Positions 8,850 to 17,461 are shown, numbered from the stretch's first letter. The stretch is 56,111 bases of DNA from an uncultured Gammaproteobacteria bacterium (GCA_937924335.1 CALDWW010000087.1:1-56111), one strand, 5' to 3'. Translations and numbers: made by a program. The notes: generated by a model not told the origin, from the letters alone.

Positions 8850-10373
8850 GTGAGCACGGTTTCGACTGAAGCGGCGCCGCTGGCCGCGATTGGACACTTT
8901 ATCGATGGCGATGAGATCGTGGTTCAGGGCGGCGCCTTCGGCGACGTGTTCAACCCCGCGACCGGGCACCTGTCGGCGAGGGTCGCGCTGGCCGACGAGC
9001 AGGCAACGCTGAAAGCGATCGATGCGGCCGCGGCCGCGCTGCCCGGCTGGGCCGGCACGCCTGCCTTGCGCCGGGCCCGGGTGATGTTCCGGTTCCGTGA
9101 CCTGCTGGACCGCCGCGCGGCGGATCTGGCCCGCATCATCTCTTCGGAGCACGGCAAACTGCACGACGACGCCTTGGGTGAAGTGACCCGCGGCCTCGAG
9201 GTCGTGGAATTCGCCTGCGGCATCCCCCAGCTTCTGAAAGGCGAGTTTTCGGAGAATGTCGGCACCGGCATCGACAGCTGGTCGCTGCGTCAGCCGGTGG
9301 GGGTCTGTACCGGCATCACGCCGTTCAATTTCCCGGCCATGGTGCCGATGTGGATGTTCCCTGTAGCGATCGCGTGCGGTAATACGTTCGTGCTGAAGCC
9401 GTCCGAGAAGGATCCGTCTGCGCCCATGTTCCTCGCCCGGCTCCTCAGCGAGGCTGGATTGCCCGACGGTGTGTTCAATGTGATCAACGGCGCGAAGGCA
9501 GCGGTGGATACCCTGCTGACGGATCCGCGTGTTGGCGCGGTCAGCTTTGTCGGCTCGACACCGGTTGCTGAGTACATCTACACCACGGCCGGCGCGCACG
9601 GTAAGCGGGTGCAGGCGCTCGGCGGCGCCAAGAATCACATGGTGGTTATGCCGGACGCCGACATGGAGCAGGCGGCGCGCGCGCTCATGGGTGCCGCATT
9701 CGGCTCCGCCGGCGAACGTTGCATGGCGATTTCGGCCGCGGTAGCCGTCGGCGATGCCGGCGATCGACTCATCGAGACCCTGGCGCCGATGGTGCGCGAG
9801 CTCAAGGTCGGCCCCGCGGGTCGTGCCGACGCCGAGATGGGGCCTCTGGTGACGCGTGAGCACGTGGACAAGGTCCGTAATTATGTGAAGCTCGGCGTCG
9901 ACGAGGGCGCCGAACTGGTGGTCGACGGAAGAAAAGTGGAGGTGCCGGGACATCCGCAGGGTTTCTATCTGGGCGGGTGTCTGTTCGATCACGTGAAGCC
10001 GGGGATGAGGATCCACAACGAGGAGATCTTCGGTCCCGTGCTGGTCGTGCTGCGGGCCCGCGACTTCGACGAGGCCTTGCGTCTGGTGAACGGGCACGAG
10101 TTCGGCAACGGCACGGCTATCTTCACCGCAGACGGGCGAACCGCGCGGCGCTTCGAGAACGGTGTGCAGGCCGGCATGGTGGGTATCAATGTCCCGATCC
10201 CGGTGCCGATGGCATTCCACAGCTTCGGCGGCTGGAAACGCTCACTGTTCGGGCCATTGCACATGCATGGGCCCGACGGCGTGCGCTTCTATACCCGGCT
10301 GAAGACGGTGACGGCGCGCTGGCCTGACCAGGTGCCGGCCAAGGCGGAATATATGATGCCGACGATGAAGTAG
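8850..10373 (+). CDS. mmsA: CoA-acylating (methyl)malonate-semialdehyde dehydrogenase
   Basis: 507 residues from a GTG at 8850, two bases after the ald stop, with GGAGG inside the ald end as ribosome site; the frame stays open upstream but that part is a shadow of ald. The enzyme converts malonate or methylmalonate semialdehyde with CoA and NAD to acetyl- or propionyl-CoA and CO2. The nucleophile Cys291 lies in GSAGERCMAIS. The general-base Glu of hydrolytic aldehyde dehydrogenases is missing: LGGAKNHMVV replaces LECGGKSP. That is the hallmark of the CoA-dependent MmsA/IolA group. In this operon malonate semialdehyde from beta-alanine is the obvious substrate; valine or inositol breakdown is the alternative. 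Confidence 0.94.
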   Translation: MSTVSTEAAPLAAIGHFIDGDEIVVQGGAFGDVFNPATGHLSARVALADEQATLKAIDAAAAALPGWAGTPALRRARVMFRFRDLLDRRAADLARIISSEHGKLHDDALGEVTRGLEVVEFACGIPQLLKGEFSENVGTGIDSWSLRQPVGVCTGITPFNFPAMVPMWMFPVAIACGNTFVLKPSEKDPSAPMFLARLLSEAGLPDGVFNVINGAKAAVDTLLTDPRVGAVSFVGSTPVAEYIYTTAGAHGKRVQALGGAKNHMVVMPDADMEQAARALMGAAFGSAGERCMAISAAVAVGDAGDRLIETLAPMVRELKVGPAGRADAEMGPLVTREHVDKVRNYVKLGVDEGAELVVDGRKVEVPGHPQGFYLGGCLFDHVKPGMRIHNEEIFGPVLVVLRARDFDEALRLVNGHEFGNGTAIFTADGRTARRFENGVQAGMVGINVPIPVPMAFHSFGGWKRSLFGPLHMHGPDGVRFYTRLKTVTARWPDQVPAKAEYMMPTMK

Positions 10374-10438
10374 CGACGAGAGTCCCACCGGTTTCTGCGG
10401 CCGATGTCGTTGGCTGACTTTCTCAAGCAAGAACGAAA

Positions 10439-10466
10439 AAGGCCCGCTCCATCCGGAGCGGGCCTT
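10439..10466. terminator. Strong bidirectional terminator between mmsA and the porin gene
   Basis: Perfect 12-bp stem AAGGCCCGCTCC / GGAGCGGGCCTT with an ATCC loop. Read on the minus strand the stem is followed by TTTTTCGTTC, an intrinsic terminator for the porin gene; on the plus strand the following TCTGTTC is a weaker tail for mmsA. Confidence 0.85.
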
Positions 10467-10510
10467 CTGTTCGATCACTATCCGTCGGCAGACCGGACAG
10501 CCGAACCCGA

Positions 10511-11239
10511 TTACTCCCAGGGGAAGGTCGTCGAGATCGAGAAGATAAAGCGGTCATCGTTACGGCCAACACCGCTGTCGACCTCGAACTCATCGTCAAG
10601 GTCCGTGTCCACCCAACGTATCTCGGTGTCTATGGGGCCGAAGGAACGATTGAGGCCGATCCAGTAGTCGGCATACTCCTCGAGGCCCGAGTCCGCGGAA
10701 TTGTCGTCCGGCCCATCACCCCAGGTGTAACCGTAATGGGCGGTCACGCCGATTTCCCACCACGGCAGGGCGTAATTGAAATTGGCCTCGGTGTAATAGC
10801 CGTAGTCGTCGTAGCCGAGCCACTCCCAGCTGTACCACTGCTTGATGCCGAAGTCCCATTTGTCATCGGCGCCGGCATAGGTGCCACCCAGGTAGACTTC
10901 CGAGTAGTTCAGGTCATCGGACGCGCCTGGATACGAGTAGTAGACCACGCCGAAATCCCACTCGACGGTCTCGCCGGCGGTGAATCCCGCATACCAGTCG
11001 AGTTCGTAATCCTCATCGCAGCAATTGTCGAAGTCGACGTTGCTGCCCCAGAGGCCCACGTACCAGCCGGTCTCGCCGGAGACGTTAGCGTCGACCTGCA
11101 GGGCGGGATCGTCACCACTCTGGGAGACGCCGCGGAAGTCGTAATCGCTGATGCCGGTGATGGTGGCCTCGGGCCCGGCCATCGCCGCCGAACTGATCAG
11201 CAGGATGGCCGTCGCCAGGAATGCTGTTGCAAGTTTCAT
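10511..11239 (-). CDS. TorF-family putative outer-membrane porin (Gcw_chp)
   Basis: 242 residues from the ATG at 11239, with GAGGGG six bases upstream. Residues 1-21 are a signal peptide ending SSAAMA. The mature chain is acidic and rich in Tyr/Trp/Gly with alternating beta-strand pattern (GWYVGLWGSNVDF, YYTEANFNYALPWWE). It ends in FPWE after an aromatic-rich strand, typical of outer-membrane barrels. The start ATITGISDYDFRGVSQSG is the Gcw_chp/TorF signature. The solute is unknown. Two adjacent Cys (NCCDED) in the first third are notable for an outer-membrane barrel. It is followed by a strong terminator and is probably a single-gene unit. Confidence 0.85.
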   Translation of the reverse strand: MKLATAFLATAILLISSAAMAGPEATITGISDYDFRGVSQSGDDPALQVDANVSGETGWYVGLWGSNVDFDNCCDEDYELDWYAGFTAGETVEWDFGVVYYSYPGASDDLNYSEVYLGGTYAGADDKWDFGIKQWYSWEWLGYDDYGYYTEANFNYALPWWEIGVTAHYGYTWGDGPDDNSADSGLEEYADYWIGLNRSFGPIDTEIRWVDTDLDDEFEVDSGVGRNDDRFIFSISTTFPWE

Positions 11240-11656
11240 ACAAATCCCCTCGTCAGTATGGCTTCGAGAATTAGGCGCTAGATAATGCGTATAGTTTAGC
11301 ACGGCGCACCGGGACCGTGTCATCTCAATGATAAATGTCTCAAATAAACAACAATAATGATGCAAAGCACCATTGGTGCCGGCAGCCACCATCCCTACGG
11401 GCCCACGGGGGGCACCGCCGGCGCCACGCCGGCCACGCACTGTGTGGGAAGCAGGATTCGTACCAGACTGTCACAACCTGTTGATCTCAGTACGTGGAAC
11501 GTTTCGGAGGGCGCAACGGGTGACGGGATCGCACCGTCCCGGTGCCGATTCTTCAGATAACGCTCCATTGCGGGGCATCCCGGGGCTATCCAGCGGCCGC
11601 GGCCCATAGCACAATGCCTCGCAGACTAACTTGTGGCGGAGCCGTGGAGACCGAGG
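11240..11656. other. Intergenic region between porin and HerA-like ATPase
   Basis: About 417 bases without a credible gene. The part next to the porin (11280-11365) is AT-rich and presumably holds its promoter; no hexamer pair there is good enough to name. A 13-base palindrome GCACCATTGGTGC lies at 11367-11379. The rest is GC-rich with only short inverted repeats and short unconvincing open frames. No tRNA fold was found. Confidence 0.5.
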
Positions 11657-13120
11657 ATGGAGCAGGACAGGATTCTGATCGGAGGTGAGTCGAGGCATGT
11701 CCATCTCGCGGGCCGCTACGCCAACCGGCACGGCCTTATTGCCGGCGCCACCGGGACTGGCAAGACGGTCAGTCTTCAGGTCCTGGCCGAGGGTTTCTCG
11801 GCGATGGGCGTGCCGGTATTCCTGGCCGACGTCAAAGGCGATCTGTCGGGAATCTCCCAGCCCATCGAACCGGGTCGTCGCGTCCAGGAACGCATCGACC
11901 GGATCGGCATCGAGGGCTACGCTCCTGCCGGGGCCCCGGTCATCTTCTGGGACCTCTTCGGCAAAGGCGGTCATCCTATCCGGACGACGATCTCCGAGAT
12001 GGGCCCGCTGCTTCTTTCCCGGCTCATGGATCTCAATGACACCCAGGAAGGGGTACTCCATGTGGGGTTCCGGGTGGCAGACGAGGAGGGACTCCTGTTG
12101 CTGGACCTGGATGATCTGCGTGCCATGCTCGATCACCTGTCCCGCAACGCGGCCGACTACTCCAGCCGATACGGCCGCGTCAGCCCGCAATCAGTGGCCG
12201 CCATTCAGAGGCGGCTGCTCGTGCTCGAGGACCACGGAGCGGCTTCGTTCTTCGGTGAGCCCGCACTGGAGCTGGCTGACATCCGTCGCCGGGACATGAG
12301 TGGCCGCGGCGTCGTCAACGTCCTCGACGCGCGACAGCTTATCCACCGACCGAAGCTGTATTCGACTTTTCTGCTCTGGCTGTTGAGCGAACTGTTCGAG
12401 GAGTTGCCCGAGGTCGGCGATCCGGATCGTCCCGAACTGGTCTTCTTCTTCGACGAGGCCCATCTGCTGTTCGACGACGCCCCGCGGGCGTTGCTGGACA
12501 AGGTGGAGCAGGTCGTCCGCCTGATCCGCTCAAAGGGCGTGGGTGTCTACTTCGTTACGCAGAACCCACTGGATGTCCCGGACGACGTACTCGGCCAGCT
12601 CGGTAACCGGGTCCAGCATGCCCTGCGTGCATTCACGCCACGGGATCAGAAAGCCGTGCGGGCTGCCGCGTCCACCTTCCGGCAGAACCCGGAGCTGGAC
12701 ACCCGGACTGTGATCACCCAGCTCGGCGTGGGCGAGGCCCTCGTATCCACCCTGGAGGACAAGGGCATCCCCGGCATCGTCGAACGCTGCCTGGTCTGTC
12801 CACCACGCTCCCGTATCGGGCCGGCCAGCGATGCCGAACGAGCGCAGATCATGAGCCGCAGCCCGGTCGGCGGCCGCTACGACACGCTGGTGGACCGGGA
12901 TTCGGCGCATGAGATGTTGATGCGCAGGGCTGAGGCGCTCCGCAAAGCCGAGCCCGAAGCGAGGCCGAAAGGTACAAGCCGCAGGAGCAAGGGATCGAGC
13001 CGGCAGGGCTATGGAGAAGCGATGACCAAGAGCGTCATACGCAGCCTCGGCAGCAGTCTCGGCAGGACCCTGGGCAGAGAACTGCTGCGCGGGATACTGG
13101 GAACGTTCTCCCGGCGCTAG
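11657..13120 (+). CDS. HerA-like / DUF853 ATPase (YjgR family)
   Basis: 487 residues from ATG 11657 (GGAG seven bases upstream); a GTG at 11633 is an alternative start. Walker A GATGTGKT at residues 30-37, followed by ADVKGDLSG. The Walker B-type FFFDEAHLLF (Asp266, Glu267) and a sensor-like FVTQNPLDVPD lie near residue 300. This is the whole-length architecture of YjgR, a HerA-FtsK superfamily ATPase whose cellular role is not settled. The C-terminal 45 residues are basic and Gly/Ser/Arg-rich (SSLGRTLGRELLRG), resembling the family tail. It ends tail-to-tail with a methyltransferase, the stops sharing the bases CTAG. No NurA nuclease is adjacent, arguing against the archaeal-type HerA-NurA end-resection role. 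Confidence 0.88.
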   Translation: MEQDRILIGGESRHVHLAGRYANRHGLIAGATGTGKTVSLQVLAEGFSAMGVPVFLADVKGDLSGISQPIEPGRRVQERIDRIGIEGYAPAGAPVIFWDLFGKGGHPIRTTISEMGPLLLSRLMDLNDTQEGVLHVGFRVADEEGLLLLDLDDLRAMLDHLSRNAADYSSRYGRVSPQSVAAIQRRLLVLEDHGAASFFGEPALELADIRRRDMSGRGVVNVLDARQLIHRPKLYSTFLLWLLSELFEELPEVGDPDRPELVFFFDEAHLLFDDAPRALLDKVEQVVRLIRSKGVGVYFVTQNPLDVPDDVLGQLGNRVQHALRAFTPRDQKAVRAAASTFRQNPELDTRTVITQLGVGEALVSTLEDKGIPGIVERCLVCPPRSRIGPASDAERAQIMSRSPVGGRYDTLVDRDSAHEMLMRRAEALRKAEPEARPKGTSRRSKGSSRQGYGEAMTKSVIRSLGSSLGRTLGRELLRGILGTFSRR

Positions 13121-13141
13121 ACCCGGCCGACCCGGAGCGCC
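13113..13141. terminator. Inverted repeat across convergent HerA-like/methyltransferase ends
   Basis: GGCGCT (13113-13118) pairs with AGCGCC (13136-13141) around a 17-base loop. The palindrome CTAG at 13117-13120 supplies the TAG stop of both convergent genes. The stem is short and there is no T tract. Confidence 0.3.
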
Positions 13142-13860
13142 AGCGGCCAGCGCACGCCGCGGCTGTTGCCCGGCTCTCCCCACAGGCGTCTGAGGGCCGG
13201 CTCGACGTCGGCAACAGGATCTGCTCCTTTCTTGTCCCGATAACGGTTCACCGCGGACCAGGTGCGCAGGTAGCCCAGCAGTTGGTCGAACTCCCAGCGT
13301 GCCTGCATCTGGAAGTCCGGTGCCGCCAGTTCCTCGAAGGGAAACGGGATGCTGGCATAAGCCTCGTCCACGTATCTGCGCTCGGCTGGCCAGAAGTCAC
13401 CCAGAGCTCCGCTGTAGAGCTGGTCGATCTCCCGGTCGATGTCATCTTCTATCCTGAAGAGTCCGTAGCTGACGGCGGCGAAGATGCCGTGCGGTCGCGC
13501 GACACGGCGCACCTCGCGGAAGAAGGCGCCAAACTCGAACCAGTGTATCGCCTGGGCGACCAATATAAGGTCTGCGCTGGCGGCTTCGAGGGGCACGTCT
13601 TCCGATCTGGCGACCCGGTACCGGACAACGGGGTGAGCGCGGGCGTGACGGATCTGGTCCCCGCTGGCGTCCGTGGCGACGACTTCCTCGAAGTGCGGCG
13701 CCAGGCCTACGGCTGCCTGCCCGGTGCCCGTCGCGGCATCCCATGCACGCTCCCGGCCGGGCGAGATTTCGGCCAGCCAGCGGAACAGAGAATCAGGATA
13801 ATGCGGCCGGAATCTGGAGTAGCCGCTTGCTGATGAAGAGAAATGATCCTTGAATGACAT
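13117..13860 (-). CDS. SAM-dependent class I methyltransferase
   Basis: 247 residues starting MSFKDHFSSSASGYSRFRPHYP at 13860; the open frame extends about 50 codons further but those residues are not family-like and overlap the opposite tyrA start. Motif I is WDAATGTGQAAVGL, the acidic residue after strand 2 is in VVATDAS, and the post-I/II part has DLILVAQAIHWFEF. This is the yeast-Tmt1/UbiE-like methyltransferase group (Methyltransf_11). The methyl acceptor is unknown. It is divergent from tyrA, with a 7-bp inverted repeat in between. Confidence 0.82.
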   Translation of the reverse strand: MSFKDHFSSSASGYSRFRPHYPDSLFRWLAEISPGRERAWDAATGTGQAAVGLAPHFEEVVATDASGDQIRHARAHPVVRYRVARSEDVPLEAASADLILVAQAIHWFEFGAFFREVRRVARPHGIFAAVSYGLFRIEDDIDREIDQLYSGALGDFWPAERRYVDEAYASIPFPFEELAAPDFQMQARWEFDQLLGYLRTWSAVNRYRDKKGADPVADVEPALRRLWGEPGNSRGVRWPLALRVGRV

Positions 13861-13897
13861 TGCCAACGTCAGGTCGATTGCAAAAGAATAGCCCGAT

Positions 13898-13917
13898 GGG
13901 CGTCCGCGATGACGCCC
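13898..13917. promoter_or_regulatory. GC-rich inverted repeat between methyltransferase and tyrA
   Basis: GGGCGTC / GACGCCC with a 6-base spacer, in the 88-base gap between two divergent starts and 31 bases before the tyrA ATG. It could be an operator or a leader hairpin. It does not resemble a TyrR box. Confidence 0.35.
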
Positions 13918-13948
13918 GATCGCATGCCGGTTACGGCAGAGGATGAAT

Positions 13949-15070
13949 ATGACGGATGCTGAAAACAAGCTGCTGGGCCATCTGCGCACGACGCTGACGG
14001 AAGTCGATGGGCGCATCCTCGAGCTGGTCGCGGAGCGTCAGCGGCTGGTCGAGGAGATCGGACGAAGCAAGCAGGTCAAGGGGCAGGCGACGCGCGACTT
14101 CGCCCGCGAGAAGGACGTCATAGAGGGTGCGGTGGACAGGGCGCGCGGACTGGGTATCCCCTCCGACACGGTCGAGGCACTGATGCGGCTTCTGATCCGC
14201 TCCTCGCTGACCACCCAGGAGCGGGATCGGGTCAGCAGCGAGGGCCGCGGTTCCGGTCGACGCGCACTGGTCATCGGCGGGGCGGGCCAGATGGGCCGCT
14301 GGTTCGTCGAGTTCCTCGCTTCACAGGGCTACGACGTCGAAATCGCGGACCCCGCGGCTGAGGCCGGTCGTGAGGGTGCCAGACGTGACTGGGACGATGG
14401 CCCGCTGGATCAGGATCTGATCGTCGTGGCCGCGCCGCTGGTCCGGTCGGGACAAATTCTCGAGACACTGGCCCAGCGCAGGCCGCCCGGTCTGATCTTC
14501 GACGTAGGCTCGCTCAAGTCGCCGTTGCGCCATGGGCTGGCGGCGTTGGCAGAGGCCGGCTGCCGGGTGACGTCGGTGCACCCGATGTTCGGTCCGGATA
14601 CCCGCCTGCTCTCGGGTCGTCACGTCATATTCGCCGACGTCGGCCATGCCGGCGCCACCGCGGAGGCGCGGGCGCTGTTCGAGTCGACCATGGCCGAGCA
14701 GGTCGAGATGTCCCTGGAAGAACACGACCGGCTGATCGCCTTCGTGCTGGGGCTGTCCCACGCGCTGAACATCGCGTTCTTCACCGCGCTGGCCGAGAGT
14801 GGAACCGAGGTGCCGCTGCTGAGCCGGTTGTCGAGTACGACGTTCGACGCGCAGCTCGAGGTCTGTCGCAAGGTCGCCCGCGAGAATCCATGGCTGTACT
14901 TCGAGATCCAGTCGCTCAATGAGCACGGCCCGGCGGCGCTGTCCGCACTGGCGCGATCGGTGGAGCGCATCCGCGATGCGATCAATGCGGGCGATGCCGA
15001 CGCCTTCGTGCAGCTGATGGAACAGGGTCGTGACTACCTGGCCAGCCGACGGCCACCCGAAGGGGTCTGA
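13949..15070 (+). CDS. tyrA: Bifunctional chorismate mutase / prephenate dehydrogenase
   Basis: 373 residues from ATG 13949, for which GAGG lies six bases upstream; ATG 13943 is an alternative adding two residues. Residues 1-90 are an AroQ-type chorismate mutase (RILELVAERQRLVEEIGRSK, the helix with active-site Arg/Lys). Residues ~103-373 are the NAD-dependent prephenate dehydrogenase with GGAGQMGRWF at 110-119 and VTSVHPMFGPDT containing the conserved substrate-site His. It makes 4-hydroxyphenylpyruvate for tyrosine synthesis. Length equals that of the E. coli enzyme, and the fusion is a gammaproteobacterial trait. This product is also the substrate of the Hpd enzyme encoded at 40.6 kb. Confidence 0.96.
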   Translation: MTDAENKLLGHLRTTLTEVDGRILELVAERQRLVEEIGRSKQVKGQATRDFAREKDVIEGAVDRARGLGIPSDTVEALMRLLIRSSLTTQERDRVSSEGRGSGRRALVIGGAGQMGRWFVEFLASQGYDVEIADPAAEAGREGARRDWDDGPLDQDLIVVAAPLVRSGQILETLAQRRPPGLIFDVGSLKSPLRHGLAALAEAGCRVTSVHPMFGPDTRLLSGRHVIFADVGHAGATAEARALFESTMAEQVEMSLEEHDRLIAFVLGLSHALNIAFFTALAESGTEVPLLSRLSSTTFDAQLEVCRKVARENPWLYFEIQSLNEHGPAALSALARSVERIRDAINAGDADAFVQLMEQGRDYLASRRPPEGV

Positions 15071-15081
15071 CGGCGACCCTT
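15061..15081. terminator. Hairpin spanning convergent tyrA and murI stops
   Basis: AGGGGTC pairs with GACCCTT (one G-T wobble) around TGACGGC. The stem covers the tyrA TGA and reaches into the murI TAA, in a 9-base intergenic gap. No T tract. Confidence 0.45.
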
Positions 15082-15868
15082 AGTTCAGCGGTCCGGCGTC
15101 CGGTGCATCTATCCAGAGTCGCCTGGCGATCCGGGAGAAGCGCTCCGGGTCGCCGCTGGTGAACAGCTCGATACCCGCTTCCTCCTGAGCCGCCGACTCG
15201 TCCGCTGGAAGCCGTCGCTGCAGCTCACGCGCTACGGCGGCGCCAGTATCGATGATCCGGACCTCGGCCCCCGCCTCCTGTTGAATCAGAGAGCGAAGGA
15301 ACGGGAAGTGGGTGCAGCCGAGGATCAAAGTGTCGGCTCCCGCACTGACCAGCGGCCGGACATGTGCGCTTACGCGGGTCTGGGCGTCATCGCCCGTCAG
15401 CACCCCGCGTTCTACCAGGTCGACCAGGTCGGGGCAGGGTTCCGTCAGGACTTCGACCCCTTCTCCGAAGCGATCCAGCAGGCCGGCGAATCGTGCGCTG
15501 GCGATCGTGCCGGCGGTGGCAAGGACACCGACGATCCCCGAGCGGGTCGCGGCGGCTGCCGGCTTGACCGCTGGTTCCATGCCGACGACCGGGATCGCAA
15601 GGCGTTCTCGTAGTCGTGCGGCGGCAGCGGCGGTGGCCGTGTTGCAGGCGATGACTATCGCCCGGGCGCCACGATCGACCAGGAAATCGGCGAGTGCGCC
15701 TGCCCGCTCCCGGATGAACTGGTCGTCGTGCCCGCCGTACGGCACATGGGCGGAATCGCCGACGTAGAGAAGCGGCTCGTTTGGCAGCAGCTCGCGGATT
15801 GCGGCGGCCACCGACAGGCCACCGATCCCGGAGTCGAATATGCCGATCGGTCGAGCCGTCTTCACCAT
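15080..15868 (-). CDS. murI: Glutamate racemase
   Basis: 262 residues. It converts L- to D-glutamate for peptidoglycan. The N-terminal IGIFDSGIGGLSV holds the catalytic Asp and Ser, ACNTATA gives Cys75, and LILGCTHFPF gives Cys185, the two-base thiol pair; the following His is also present. Length is normal for the family. It is convergent with tyrA and divergent from an alpha/beta hydrolase. Confidence 0.97.
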   Translation of the reverse strand: MVKTARPIGIFDSGIGGLSVAAAIRELLPNEPLLYVGDSAHVPYGGHDDQFIRERAGALADFLVDRGARAIVIACNTATAAAAARLRERLAIPVVGMEPAVKPAAAATRSGIVGVLATAGTIASARFAGLLDRFGEGVEVLTEPCPDLVDLVERGVLTGDDAQTRVSAHVRPLVSAGADTLILGCTHFPFLRSLIQQEAGAEVRIIDTGAAVARELQRRLPADESAAQEEAGIELFTSGDPERFSRIARRLWIDAPDAGPLN

Positions 15869-15997
15869 GGGTTCCCGATGAGCTTCACAACGGCCACATC
15901 ATAGGGGCGAGCGAAGGGCGCGGCCAGCGACAAACGAGGGTATATTCTCGGGACCGACGATCCGGGGTCGGGTGGTTCGATCAAGGGAGATTTCGTT

Positions 15998-17461
15998 TTG
16001 AAGGCTATTGTTTCCGCGCTCATGCGGCTGCTGTCCAGAGTGATTTTCGGGCTGGTGCTCGTCATTGTGACGATCATGCTGATCCGGGCTTTCGATGCCC
16101 GCAGGCAGCCGGACCTCGAGGCCTGGCACACGGTGCGATTCGAGGACGACTTCCGCGCCAGCACCGACGAAGGGGCTGACTGGCAGGAGTTCATGCGCAT
16201 AGAGGTCGAGGTCTTCGACGAACTGGAATCAGAGGTGGTGGGCGAACTGGGAAGCCTGCTGTCGCGATACAACCGCGAATCCATTTACTACCCGGGCCAG
16301 TTCGAGCCGGACTGGAATCGCAGTTTCGAGCTGGCGCCGGAGAATCCTTGGGCCGCAATCGTGCTGGTCCACGGTCTGACCGACGCGCCCTACAGCGTGC
16401 GTGCTGTCGCGGAGATATTCCGGGGCATGGGGGTCCATGTGATCGCTCCCCGGATGCCGGGGCACGGCCTGGCACCGGCAGCGCTGATTGAGATCACCCG
16501 CGACGACTGGATGGCGGCGGTCAAGGTGGCGGTCCGCCATGCCCGTGAGGTCATCGGTCCTGATGCGCCTCTGCTGGTCGGGGGGTATTCCAATGGCGGC
16601 GCGCTGGTCACGAAGTACACGCTGGATTCGCTGGAGGATCCGGCGCTGGAGACTCCCGACCAGGTGTACCTGTTCTCCCCGGCGATCGGCATCACCGCAT
16701 TCGCCCGTCTCGCCAGCTGGCATACCCTGCTGGCCTCGATCCCCTACTTCGAGAAGTTCCGCTGGGAATCGATCCTGCCGGAATTCGATCCCTACAAGTA
16801 CAATTCTTTCCCGAAGATCGCCGGTCACGAGTCCTGGATGCTGGCCGGGGAGATCCACCAACAACTGCAACGCCAGGAGACGGAAGGAAGGCTGGCGGAG
16901 ATGCCGCCGATCCTGTGCTTCCAGTCGCTGGCCGACGCTACGGTCCTCACCGAGGCCATACTCACCCAAGTGTTCGACCGGCTTACCGTGCCGAACAGCG
17001 AACTCGTGTTGTTCGACGTCAATCGCGTCGATCGGCTGGCCGGTTTCCTCTCCGGCCGATATCCGGCCATGCGCGAACGCCTGCTGAACCAGGCGGCGTC
17101 GAGCTATTCGCTGACCATGGTCACGAACCTGGAGGACGACGCGGTCGAGGTGGGCGCGTGGACCCGGCTGCCGGGTGGCGGTGAGACAGGCAGGCAGGAC
17201 CTGGGGCTCGAGTGGCCCAGAGGCGTGTTCTCCATGTCTCATGTGGCCATACCGTTTCCGAGAGACGACCCCTGGTACGGAGAAGGCGCAGACGGCTCTT
17301 TCACGTTGGGCAACGTGCATGCCTTGGGGGAACGCAGGGTGCTAAGGATCCCGATGACGTTCTTCAACCGACTGCGCCACAACCCGTTCTTCGACTACAT
17401 CCGGCTCCGCATCGAGGACTTCGCGAGCCCTCTCAAGCCATCGGAGGCGGTGTCCGACTGA
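15998..17461 (+). CDS. Membrane-anchored alpha/beta hydrolase
   Basis: 487 residues from a TTG at 15998, supported by AAGGGAGA seven bases upstream. Residues ~9-30 form one hydrophobic helix (VIFGLVLVIVTIMLI) flanked by Arg, predicting an inner-membrane anchor with the rest outside the cytoplasm. The hydrolase fold starts around 118 with IVLVHGLTDAPYS (oxyanion HG at 125-126). The nucleophile elbow GGYSNGG places Ser198, and the lid region contains PRMPGHGLAP. About 140 C-terminal residues extend past the usual core. Substrate unknown: lipase, esterase or thioesterase are possible. It lies ahead of the acyl-CoA operon but with a 275-base gap, so it is probably a separate unit. Confidence 0.75.
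   Translation: MKAIVSALMRLLSRVIFGLVLVIVTIMLIRAFDARRQPDLEAWHTVRFEDDFRASTDEGADWQEFMRIEVEVFDELESEVVGELGSLLSRYNRESIYYPGQFEPDWNRSFELAPENPWAAIVLVHGLTDAPYSVRAVAEIFRGMGVHVIAPRMPGHGLAPAALIEITRDDWMAAVKVAVRHAREVIGPDAPLLVGGYSNGGALVTKYTLDSLEDPALETPDQVYLFSPAIGITAFARLASWHTLLASIPYFEKFRWESILPEFDPYKYNSFPKIAGHESWMLAGEIHQQLQRQETEGRLAEMPPILCFQSLADATVLTEAILTQVFDRLTVPNSELVLFDVNRVDRLAGFLSGRYPAMRERLLNQAASSYSLTMVTNLEDDAVEVGAWTRLPGGGETGRQDLGLEWPRGVFSMSHVAIPFPRDDPWYGEGADGSFTLGNVHALGERRVLRIPMTFFNRLRHNPFFDYIRLRIEDFASPLKPSEAVSD

Noticed and set aside
8814..10220. 468-codon minus-strand frame opposite mmsA
   Set aside because: Same reasoning: mirrors the codon pattern of mmsA, no domain.
11440..11500. tRNA-like stretch GGATTCGTACCAGACT
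   Set aside because: No cloverleaf could be built around it; the resemblance to a T-arm is superficial.
11657..13120. HerA-like ATPase considered as part of an anti-phage system
   Set aside because: No nuclease or Sir2-type partner beside it; full length matches the widespread YjgR family and its neighbours are housekeeping genes.
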